DNA of 42,883 nt, taken from Desulfobacteraceae bacterium. GTDB lineage: Bacteria > Desulfobacterota > Desulfobacteria > Desulfobacterales > Desulfosalsimonadaceae. Shown piece after piece: positions 26,024-34,200 of the stretch; position 1 is the stretch's first letter, and each line of letters begins with the position of its first letter. The notes beneath the pieces are model-generated. The model saw only the letters and a program-made list of their open reading frames with translations. It had not been told where the DNA came from and made no database searches. The stretch spans positions 1 through 42,883 of the forward strand of contig JAQIBZ010000088.1 in NCBI GenBank assembly GCA_027858815.1. The letters are read 5' to 3'. Made by a program: the position numbers and the translations under genes.

Positions 26024-28050
26024 AAAATAATCAAATCAGTCAAATCAGGAATATCGGCATTATTGCCCATATTGATGCGGGAAAAACAACCGTTACCGAA
26101 CGGATTCTTTATTATACCGGTCGATCCCATAAAATTGGTGAAGTCCATGACGGCGAAGCGGTGATGGACTGGATGCCGGATGAGCAGGAACGGGGGATTA
26201 CCATTACCTCAGCGGTCACCACCTGTAACTGGAAAAACAGTGAAATTCAGATTATTGATACCCCGGGCCACGTGGATTTTACCATAGAGGTGGAACGCTC
26301 TTTGCGGGTTTTAGATGGTGCGGTGGGTGTGTTCTGTGCGGTGGGTGGTGTTGAACCGCAGTCTGAGACGGTCTGGCATCAGGCGGATAAATATCTGGTA
26401 CCCAAGATGGCGTTTATTAATAAAATGGATCGTATCGGCGCTGATTTTTTCAGGACCGTAGATATGATCACCCAGCGTTTGAATGCGAATCCCCTGCTAT
26501 TACAGCTTCCCATCGGGCAGGAAGATAGTTTTACCGGGGTCATTGATTTGCTTGAAATGAAGCAGATTATATGGGATTCCGATGATCCCAATGCGGAGAT
26601 TCAAACAAGCGATATTGATGATAAATATGCTGATCAGGCGAAGGAATACCGGGACAAGCTGGTTGAACAGGTTGCGGAAGTAGATGACGAGATTATGGAA
26701 GCATATCTGGAAGAGGCCGCCATATCAGACGATCAGCTGAGGGCAGTCATTCGAAAAGCAACATTGCAGCTAAAACTGGTTCCTGTTTTATGCGGAACTG
26801 CATTGAAAAATAAGGGCGTGCAGCCACTGCTGGATGCTGTTGTCAAGTTTTTGCCCAGTCCGCTTGATGTACCGCCGATTCAGGGGCATCATCCGGAAAC
26901 CGGTGAACTGGTGGAATGCACGGCAAAGAAAAAAGCCCCTCTGGTAGCATTGATTTTTAAAGTTTCCATGATGGAAGGCCGAAAATTATCATTTGTTCGG
27001 GTTTACAGCGGACAGTTGAAGGCCGGGGTGGATGTATACAATCCTTCCCGCAAGAAAAATGAGAAAGTTTCACGAATTTTGCGGATGCACGCCAACAAAC
27101 GGGATCGGGTGGATTCAGCAGATCCCGGCAGTATCGTAGGTGTTGTGGGCCTTAAAGACTCATCCACCGGTGAAACCCTTTGTAATGAAGCCTCTCCGGT
27201 GTTGCTGGAACAAATGGAATTTCACAAACCGGTAATTTCAATTTCAGTGGAGCCCAAAACCCATAATGATCAGGAGAAACTGGATCAGGTGCTGGAAAAA
27301 TTAATGGCAGAAGACCCCACGCTTCAGGTAAAGCAGGATGAAGATACCGGTCAGACCATATTATCCGGGATGGGAGAACTGCATCTTGAAATCATTACCA
27401 GCCGGATGCAGCGGGAGTTTAATACCAATGTGAATATCGGCAAACCCCAGGTGGTTTATCGGGAAACACTGGCCAAAGAAGCTTCTGCATCCGCCGTATT
27501 TGATAAAGAAGTTGCCGGTCAACGGCATTTTGCCGAAGTCGCAATCAAGCTCCGGCCCCTGACCCGCGGCAGCGGCAGTCGTTTCAAATCAGAAATCGAC
27601 CCGGGTCTTATTCCTGAAACGTTTATGGCCGCCATAGAAAAAGGGGTTACGGATGCCATGGAGTATGGTGATTTGATGGGGTATCCGGTGGTGGATGTTG
27701 AATCCGTTCTGACCGGCGGCAGTTACAAGGACTCCCAGGGTACAGAGCTGGCATACACGGTTAGTGCATCCATGGCCTGTCGTGAAGCATTTAAAAAAGG
27801 TGCTCCCTTTTTGCTTGAACCGATTATGGATGTTGAGGTGTTTGTGCCGGAATCTTTTATGGGAGAGGTGATCGGTGATTTAAATTCCCGGGGCGGAAAA
27901 ATTGAGTCTATTTCATCAAAAGCCGACAGCCAGATTATTGCGGCCAGCGTTTCGCTGTCAAAAATGTTCGGTTATGCAACTGCCTTGAGATCTTCTTCCC
28001 AGGGCCGGGGAAATTTTTCAATGAAGTTTTCGCATTTTGATAAGAGTTAA
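26020..28050 (+). CDS. fusA: Elongation factor G paralogue
   Basis: A 676-aa translational GTPase. G1 AHIDAGKTT, switch [10 protein letters not shown] and G4 [10 protein letters not shown] are intact, followed by domain II, IV and V motifs such as GMGELHLEI and [16 protein letters not shown]. Length is slightly below the usual 690-700 aa. It lies outside a str operon (no rpsL, rpsG or tuf nearby) and is coupled to a GerMN gene, so it is more likely a second EF-G (paralogue) than the main copy. It would catalyse ribosomal translocation or ribosome recycling. Confidence 0.92.
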   Translation: MKNNQISQIRNIGIIAHIDAGKTTVTERILYYTGRSHKIGEVHDGEAVMDWMPDEQERGITITSAVTTCNWKNSEIQIIDTPGHVDFTIEVERSLRVLDGAVGVFCAVGGVEPQSETVWHQADKYLVPKMAFINKMDRIGADFFRTVDMITQRLNANPLLLQLPIGQEDSFTGVIDLLEMKQIIWDSDDPNAEIQTSDIDDKYADQAKEYRDKLVEQVAEVDDEIMEAYLEEAAISDDQLRAVIRKATLQLKLVPVLCGTALKNKGVQPLLDAVVKFLPSPLDVPPIQGHHPETGELVECTAKKKAPLVALIFKVSMMEGRKLSFVRVYSGQLKAGVDVYNPSRKKNEKVSRILRMHANKRDRVDSADPGSIVGVVGLKDSSTGETLCNEASPVLLEQMEFHKPVISISVEPKTHNDQEKLDQVLEKLMAEDPTLQVKQDEDTGQTILSGMGELHLEIITSRMQREFNTNVNIGKPQVVYRETLAKEASASAVFDKEVAGQRHFAEVAIKLRPLTRGSGSRFKSEIDPGLIPETFMAAIEKGVTDAMEYGDLMGYPVVDVESVLTGGSYKDSQGTELAYTVSASMACREAFKKGAPFLLEPIMDVEVFVPESFMGEVIGDLNSRGGKIESISSKADSQIIAASVSLSKMFGYATALRSSSQGRGNFSMKFSHFDKS

Positions 28051-28090
28051 TGGCATCGACAAAAGTCGGATTTCGACGGCATAGTATAAA
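28051..28090 (-). repeat. Repeat family 2, fragment
   Basis: Immediately after the EF-G stop, the reverse complement (TTTATACTATGCCGTCGAAA then GACTTTTGTCGATGCC) matches the right end of copy B (TTATACTTTGCCGTCGGAAT). Only about 40 bp is preserved. Confidence 0.5.
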
Positions 28091-28141
28091 CGGTCACCAA
28101 TCTCAATATCTTGTATGCCGGAAAATCAGAAAACGGTGATG

Positions 28142-28194
28142 AAAGTTATCGATATTCCGCGCTTCTTAAAATTTCTGCAATACTGCCGTTTTTA
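28142..28194 (-). repeat. Dispersed repeat family 1, copy D
   Basis: The reverse complement reads AAAAACGGCAGTATTGCAG, then AAGCGCGGAATATCGATAAC, matching copy C over about 50 bp. It overlaps the 3' end of a coding-like remnant, so the repeat may derive from the end of that gene. Confidence 0.7.
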
Positions 28195-28349
28195 GCTACA
28201 AATTGGCACTCGCTGGCATCGATCAAAAGGTATATTTTAAGCCTTGGTGATTGTGTACGGATTTTTCCCTTAGTATTATAAAGGTTTAGGTATTTCAACA
28301 GCTTTTTTGCGTGTTCGGCATCGGGTGTACAAGTGGCGACAGGTGTGTG
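28146..28349 (-). pseudogene. Coding-like fragment of unknown family
   Basis: The minus-strand frame is open for 67 codons after a TGA at 28350-28352. It reads HTPVATCTPDAEHAKKLLKY, then LNLYNTKGKIRTQSPRLKIY, LLIDASECQFV and AKNGSIAEILRSAEYR before TAA. Composition and helix pattern look protein-coding, but there is no start codon with a ribosome site and I cannot name the family. It is probably the C-terminal end of a decayed gene. Confidence 0.4.
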
Positions 28350-28646
28350 TCAGATTAAAGAGTTTTCTTTTTTTGTCTTTTAAAGGCGGTTTTTTAGGTG
28401 AAAGAGGGGCGGATTATCGGCAGGATTTTACCAGGGTTTTTTGCTTTTTTTCTTTAACCGCTGATGTTTTTGGGGTGGGATTTTTTAAAAATGATGGGGT
28501 AGAAGTTTCAAGCTTTCTGCAAAAAATCGGATTTTATTTTTTAAAAAATCTGTGTCTGTTTTGTCAAAATTGGAAGGATGGATTTCAACTTTGCGAATTA
28601 AAATTTTAAAAAATGTCTGTTCAACTGAGTCATTCAAAAATCGCAG

Positions 28647-28850
28647 TTAAAGAAAAAATTCCGGATCATTTTCATCTCGCAGGGGTGAGCGCACAAATTT
28701 TGACAGGTCTTCTCTAAACGGGTAGCAGAGATATTCTAATCCTTCCCGGATGCTTTTTGCTTTTTCCTGGTTGTCAAAATCAATGGTTGTGATCAGGTTC
28801 TTTTATTCTTCCAGCAGGATTTTTAATGCATGATGATAGCCGATTTCCAT
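28647..28850 (-). pseudogene. Small hypothetical gene with in-frame TAA
   Basis: ATG 28850 with AAAGGA upstream reads MEIGYHHALKILLEE, then TAA at 28803-28805. The same frame continues KNLITTIDFDNQEKAKSIRE, GLEYLCYPFREDL, SKFVRSPLRDENDPEFFL and a stop. The whole looks like one 67-residue acidic protein interrupted by a single nonsense codon. The family is not recognised. TAA is not a known recoding codon for Sec or Pyl, so inactivation is the simplest reading. Confidence 0.5.
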
Positions 28851-28916
28851 GAATGGTCCTTTGTAAAAAATTTTACAGGAAGGGATTTTTTGTTGTGCTC
28901 CTGGACAAAAAACAGA

Positions 28917-28951
28917 AACGGCGGTTAAAAGAAAAAATAATAACCGCCGTT
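28917..28951 (-). terminator. Hairpin terminator after the small membrane genes
   Basis: An 11-bp perfect stem AACGGCGGTTA/TAACCGCCGTT with a 13-nt loop. On the minus strand it is followed by TCTGTTTTTTG, a T-run. It lies about 70 bp after the stop at 29020. Confidence 0.65.
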
Positions 28952-29019
28952 GTTTGAATGATTATTTGGGGAACGGGTTATAATTCAAGTACAGGAACTG
29001 TTTAATTGCCCGACACCAC

Positions 29020-29214
29020 TCACACGATATTGTCTTTTCTCTTAAATATCCCTGATAGAATTAAATAAAATAATGCAAATACATTAAAAAAAATTGCATA
29101 AAATATCCATCTATACATGTTTAGTCTTCTGGATTTTGCAATAAGAATTACAGTAATTATGGAAAATAAATTAATGATTATTAAGGCATACCGTATTAGT
29201 GAATAATCAATCAT
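29020..29214 (-). CDS. Small membrane protein (paralogue of the neighbour)
   Basis: 64 aa with two hydrophobic helices (about residues 8-25 and 36-56), a basic linker AKSRRLNMYRW between them and a basic tail FKRKDN. The layout helix-AK-basic-N/Y-W-helix matches the 86-aa protein encoded 4 bp upstream, so the two look like diverged paralogues. They lie downstream of an Rhs locus and could be immunity proteins, but nothing specific shows this. Confidence 0.6.
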   Translation of the reverse strand: MIDYSLIRYALIIINLFSIITVILIAKSRRLNMYRWIFYAIFFNVFALFYLILSGIFKRKDNIV

Positions 29215-29218
29215 GATC

Positions 29219-29479
29219 TTATAAAAATATTCCCATTATATATTTATCACAAAGCCCAAAAAGAAAGGCCAACAAGAAAATTACGATTAAGAATTTGATT
29301 CTTTTATCAGCCGATGGATCAATATTACTAGGGTAAAAGATCAAATATATTATGGCAAGAAAGCCAAAAATACTCCCGATTAAAAACCATAGATAAGGAT
29401 TTTTCTTTTCATGTTTGGCGATAAAAAAACAAACAAGAGCTGATATTAGAATATAGACAACACATGTTAATTCAAACAT
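29219..29479 (-). CDS. Small three-helix membrane protein
   Basis: 86 aa with hydrophobic helices at about residues 4-20, 29-48 and 62-84. The first linker FIAKHEKKNPYLWFLIGSIF has the AK-basic-NPYLW pattern common in small bacterial membrane proteins. It is in tandem with the 64-aa paralogue (4 bp apart) and part of the accessory stretch downstream of the Rhs gene. Function unknown; a toxin-immunity role is only suggested by position. Confidence 0.6.
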   Translation of the reverse strand: MFELTCVVYILISALVCFFIAKHEKKNPYLWFLIGSIFGFLAIIYLIFYPSNIDPSADKRIKFLIVIFLLAFLFGLCDKYIMGIFL

Positions 29480-29530
29480 TAATAAGCCCCTATATTATTT
29501 AAAAAAATAGCTACTTCAATACAATCACTA

Positions 29531-29650
29531 TTAATCATAACAAGTGGAATCATATGTAAAGCATGTTAATTTAAAGCTAATGCCACCACCAACTCCTGGA
29601 CTAGCATAATTGCATTTTGTTTTTCCATCTTTTAAGGAATGAGGGTCAAA
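29531..29650 (-). pseudogene. C-terminal coding remnant beside the RAYT element, possibly an orphan Rhs tip
   Basis: The frame reads from inside the transposon end FDPHSLKDGKTKCNYASPG, then VGGGISFKLTCFTYD and STCYD before a stop. The ending (Gly-rich strand followed by Cys-containing tail) is loosely similar to the end of the Rhs protein (MMFGASMCVSGCR). It may be the last part of a displaced toxin tip whose upstream part was lost when the RAYT element inserted. The similarity is weak. Confidence 0.35.
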
Positions 29651-30676
29651 GCTTGAATTGTGAATTAAGTTGCTCAAACTGACGCTTTAATTTTTTATCT
29701 TCATCCAGTTTTTGCTTAAATGACTTCACACTGTGGCTCACGGCGGAAAAGCTCTTTCCAAAAAGCTTCCCAATTTCTTCATTCGTCAGCCGGCCGGTAT
29801 TCCACAACAGATAAACCATTAAATCACGATTTTGTTTATCCGCTCCCCGGAGACGTTTTGAAGAAATGTATCGGTCCAGATCAACTTGAAGGGCTTTTGA
29901 AATGCCGACAAGAAACGCTTCCGGATGAAAATCCCCGGCCAGTTGTCTTTGCTGGGGAAATTCCTTATGCGGAGTGTCCGGCAGAAATCGACGGCGGATT
30001 TCTTCCACAAAATTCTGAGCCCCCAGGATCAGACTGTGCCGGAGATCCTCCAGCAGTCGCTTTTCCTCTGCGGCATAACGTTGCACTTTTTCCCGATACT
30101 GCTTCTGGGGGATGGGATTTTTAAAGTAAGACAAAATCAATTCCGTGGACAGCCATTCCGGGCGCTTTTGGTCATATGCGTATACCCCGTAGCTGCTCCA
30201 GGGATAATCTATCAGGCGGTTAACGATCCCTGCCCGTAACGGATTCCGGTGGATATAGCAGGACAATTGCATGACATAGGCATCATTTTGAACCAGAATG
30301 CTTTTATAGCGCCCCTGGAACAGGTGGCCGGTTTTGCCGTGGCAATTGTTAAAGCGGCGGGTATAGGTGCTGCCCATCCACTGCATGGCCTTCTTCAGGT
30401 TCGCAAGACGGGTTTGCACCAGGAGGTGATAATGGTTCGACATCAGAACATAGGCGAAAATATCCACCTCAAACCGAGACGCCATCTCGGCTAACGTTTC
30501 TAAAAAAAGGCGCCGGTCCTCATCGGAAAGATAAATATCCTGCCCGTCATTTCCCCGGGACATTAAATGATAGTACGCGCCTTCATATTCAATTCGCCAT
30601 GCCCTGCTCATAATGATTTTAGTAAAATATTACACGCCGGATGTCAATACTTAATTCACAATTCAAGCTTTGACCC
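29643..30676 (-). mobile_element. RAYT-type (REP-associated tyrosine transposase) element with perfect inverted ends
   Basis: The element is bounded by perfect 28-bp inverted repeats at 29643-29670 and 30649-30676 (each containing GGGTCAAAGCTTGAATTGTG). Just outside the right end TTGACCCCGGACAT is tandemly duplicated. The transposase gene fills the interior. Its own stop codon lies inside the left repeat, and the mirror-image stop inside the right repeat ends the neighbouring membrane-protein gene. Confidence 0.8.
29646..30611 (-). CDS. REP-associated tyrosine transposase (Y1/HUH family)
   Basis: A 321-aa protein. The N-terminal Y1 domain has RIEYEGAYYHLMSRGNDGQD, the HUH-type motif MSNHYHLLVQT, GHLFQGRYKSILV and the catalytic-tyrosine helix LSCYIHRNPLRAGIV, followed by YPWSSY. 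Residues about 255-321 carry a DnaA C-terminal-like helix-turn-helix (NRDLMVYLLWNTGRLTNEEI, GKLFGKSFSAVSHSVKSF) often fused to this family. It cuts and rejoins single-stranded DNA at palindromic REP-like sequences. The gene looks intact. Confidence 0.93.
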   Translation of the reverse strand: MSRAWRIEYEGAYYHLMSRGNDGQDIYLSDEDRRLFLETLAEMASRFEVDIFAYVLMSNHYHLLVQTRLANLKKAMQWMGSTYTRRFNNCHGKTGHLFQGRYKSILVQNDAYVMQLSCYIHRNPLRAGIVNRLIDYPWSSYGVYAYDQKRPEWLSTELILSYFKNPIPQKQYREKVQRYAAEEKRLLEDLRHSLILGAQNFVEEIRRRFLPDTPHKEFPQQRQLAGDFHPEAFLVGISKALQVDLDRYISSKRLRGADKQNRDLMVYLLWNTGRLTNEEIGKLFGKSFSAVSHSVKSFKQKLDEDKKLKRQFEQLNSQFKL

Positions 30677-31151
30677 CGGACATTGACCCCGGACATGTTT
30701 TTTGATTCTCAAAAATAATATTATTTAATTCTTGAATAAAATCTTTAGACTCAAAAGCCTTTTCATTTGGAATGAAGAGAATTTTTTCTCCAATTTTGTT
30801 AGGCGAATTGAATTTAATCATGATGGGAGCTGGTTTCGAAATTTTCATAAATAATGCTTGATCAACCGACATTGCTGCTTTTATTGGAACCTTTATTTCT
30901 TTTCGAAAATTTGACACATAAAAAAAAGATTCATCCAACCTGACTACCCTCGTAATCCAAAAGAACCTAATAAGATAACAAATAAGAATTAGACAAATAA
31001 CCATATAAACCAGACTTTTGAAATCTATTGGCTCTGCTAATTCCATAATAATACACCACAATAAAAATAATGAAAAAATAAGTGCAAAAAACTTATACAA
31101 AGAAGTCTCTAAAAAATCAGAAGATATATTAATTTTAGATAAGCTATTCAT
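30663..31151 (-). CDS. Small membrane protein with PH-like domain, candidate Rhs immunity protein
   Basis: 162 aa. Two transmembrane helices (about residues 18-38 and 47-67) are followed by a soluble domain (VRLDESFFYVSNFRKEIKVP, IMIKFNSPNKIGEKILFIPN) resembling small bacterial PH-like domains. It starts 69 bp after the Rhs stop, the position where polymorphic-toxin immunity genes normally lie. Its last residues (CPGSMSGVKA) come from the duplicated flank and end of the RAYT element, and its TGA is in the inverted repeat, so the original C terminus was probably replaced. Immunity function is inferred from position only. Confidence 0.6.
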   Translation of the reverse strand: MNSLSKINISSDFLETSLYKFFALIFSLFLLWCIIMELAEPIDFKSLVYMVICLILICYLIRFFWITRVVRLDESFFYVSNFRKEIKVPIKAAMSVDQALFMKISKPAPIMIKFNSPNKIGEKILFIPNEKAFESKDFIQELNNIIFENQKTCPGSMSGVKA

Positions 31152-31220
31152 AATTTAATATTTATTTTTATAGGTATCTTTTTCAAATATAAACTTGACC
31201 AATATAATTAAATAAAGCAC

Positions 31221-34200
31221 TTACCTGCATCCACTTACGCACATAGACGCACCAAACATCATATCAAAACCGAAATCCCACCCCTCAACCGAATCTATAC
31301 CTAAAGTTCCATAAGCATAACCAACACTAACCGTGGTTAAAGATTTCCCCTTATCTGTAAAGGCAGCAGTTAATGAAATAAAAGATACAGGTCCCCAAAG
31401 ATAATTAGGTCCTTCAAAAATTGCTGGGATTTTCAGTTCTATACTTCCAATAGACCCCCCAGTCCTTGTTGGCTCGCTTATTGATAAACCAGCCATAATA
31501 ATAGCAAATTTTGAATGATATGCTTTCAATCCTTTTGGAGGTTCCGATTGAAGATCAGCAAATATAAGTCCAGCGGCCGCCCGCCCTATTTTTGCACCAC
31601 GAGTTCCTATATATAATTTCCCCCTCCATTTAGTAATCCCTCTCTTTCCATATGATGTTAAGATGCTTTGGGTTCCTAAATTTGTAAGTCCTCCCATTAT
31701 AGCAAGTGAAGCACCAATAGTAGTTAAGGTCGAGAATTCCCCGCTCGGATCAACAAACATGACGGGATTCATGTTCGCATACATGTATTTATGAAGCGTT
31801 ACCGGATCAGACGTCTTACCTGCATAAGGATCAACAGTCACGAACCTGCCGATGGTGGGATTATAGTATCTTGCCCTCAGGTAATAGAACCCGGCATTGG
31901 GGTCGTATTGTTCTCCCGTAAACAGATAACTGTTTTCCGTGGTGCCGGTGCTATTGATCAGGCTTCCGAACGCTTCGTACGTGTAAGTATCAGTCACGGA
32001 TTCAGAACTATCGGTCAACGCCCGAGTGGAACCGAGGCCATCGTAGTGATAATAAGAATCAACACCCGCCCTTTTCTGGCTGACAAGATCGTCGCCGTAC
32101 ACATATTGAACTGTCAAAGAACCGAGATTGTCTCTTTCTTCCAATACTTGCGCGTACTGTCTATTTTTGTCAACGATAAAAGCTGTTTCAGCCCCGTCAA
32201 CATCCTGCGCCACCCGGATTCCGTCCAAGTCGTACTGGTAAGCAGCCCTTGAAGACAAGGTCTCCATGCCGGTCAACTGATTTTCAAAATTATAATCGTA
32301 CGCTATGGACTCTCCGGCAGCAGATTTGGCAATGGTGTTGCCGTTATTATCGTAGCTATACGTATAAACATGCGCCGGGCCGGTCTCCGTCAACAGGCGA
32401 TCATTGATGTCATAATTATAAGAAATCACTCCGGACGAATCGGTCTTACTCAACCGGTTACCCTTGCCGTCGTAAGTGTAGGCAATGGTTTCATTGCCGT
32501 TTGCCGGATCAAGGATTTCCTCCTGCGTGAGCCGATAGATATCATCATATGTATAATTCACCTCCCGGCCCGTGTTTTCAGATACGCTCAACCGGTTTCC
32601 GGCAGGACCAAGGGTGTAATAGTAACTTGATATTATATCGCCATTTGATTTCCGATTTTCAAGATACGTGAGCCGGTTCAAACTATCATACGTATAAGCA
32701 GCAATGGTACCGTTTGGATTTTCTACCTGTTCCCGGTTGCCGTTTTTATCGTACGTATATGCAGTAACCCCGCCATCCGGGTCTGTCACTGTTGCCAAAC
32801 GGCTTAACGCATCATACGTATACGTGGTGGTACCGGAGGCTACGGTCACAGAAGTGCGGTTTCCTTTGGGATCGTATGTGTAAGAGATAATGCTCCCGTC
32901 CGGATCTGTTATCGATGCTAAACGGCCCCGGCTGTCATAAAAATACTGTGTGATCCCTCTGCTGTCGGTTACGGTTTCCCGCTTACCGTCACCCAAATAT
33001 GTATAGCTGATCGAGCTGTTGTCCGGGAATATTTTTTCCGTCAACCTGCCACAACAGGGTGAGTATTCATAGATGACCGTATCACCATTAAAGTCCGTAT
33101 GGGAGGTCATGTTGCCTACAGCATCGTACATCCAGGATTCGCTCATGCCAAGCGGAAGCGTATGAGACACCTGACGGCCTATATCATCATAGGTCCAGTA
33201 TTCCGTATTCCCATTGGGATCGGTATGAGACAGCCGGTTACCGACTTCATCGTATGTATATTCAGTAAGATTTCCGAAAGCATCCGTTACTGACACAAGG
33301 TTTCCGGCCACATCGTACCCAAAAAGAGTAACATTTCCGGCCTGGTCTGTCTCAGTTGCTTTCCGTCCCAGTGCATCGTACCCGGTTGCAGAGAATGTGC
33401 CGTCAGGATAGATGGTTTTCACCTGGCGGTTCAATCCATCATACTCATAAGTTGTTGTCGCACCCTTGGGGTCTGTCATGGATACCTGGTTTCCGGCTGC
33501 ATCATATCCAAAAGATACGGTATTGCCTAATGCGTCAACAACCGCACTCCTGCGACCGGCTTCATCATAAACAAAATCCGTCTGATTGCCGTTTTCATCA
33601 ATGGTGGCATTCATGCGACTGGCATCGTCAAACACCATTTCAGAAGAACTGCCGTCCGTATGGATCACAGCAGTCATCTGGTTATTTTTATCATATTCAA
33701 AATTCGTTATTCTTCCTGCCCGGTCTGTGGTGGATGTGCGGTTACCTTCGCCGTCATACGCAGTCAGCATGGAGGTACCGTCTGCATAATGGATGGCGGT
33801 CTGCTTGCCGTTATTATCGTATTCAAACAGCGTCTCCGCACCATTTTTATCAATGATCCGGGATTCTTTATCCAGATAATTGTATTCGGTCCGGGTCTCA
33901 TTTCCCATGGGATCAACCGTACGGGTGAGACGGTTCCGGATATCATAGGTATTGGTGGTGGTCATAGTCACCGTTTCACCGGTTTCCATGGTCCGGGAGA
34001 CAGACTCGCTCAGTTCGTTTCCGTAACGATCAAAGGACCATTCGGTAACCTTGCCGTTGGGTGCGATTTCCTTGGTCCGGTGGCCGTAAAAATTATATTC
34101 AAATGTTGTGACATTGCCCAGTGCATCGGTTTCCGTGAGCACATTGCCTTTGGTATCATGGGTATATGCCGTGACATTGCCAAGGACATCGGTTTTTTCC

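Noticed and set aside
28350-28352. TGA before the fragment at 28146-28349 as a selenocysteine codon
   Set aside because: The upstream frame does not extend into a recognisable protein and no convincing hairpin at the right distance was seen.
28307-28609. 100-codon plus-strand open frame after the EF-G gene
   Set aside because: It starts with TTG, is Phe/Gly-rich from T- and G-rich DNA, and lies antisense to a better coding-like fragment.
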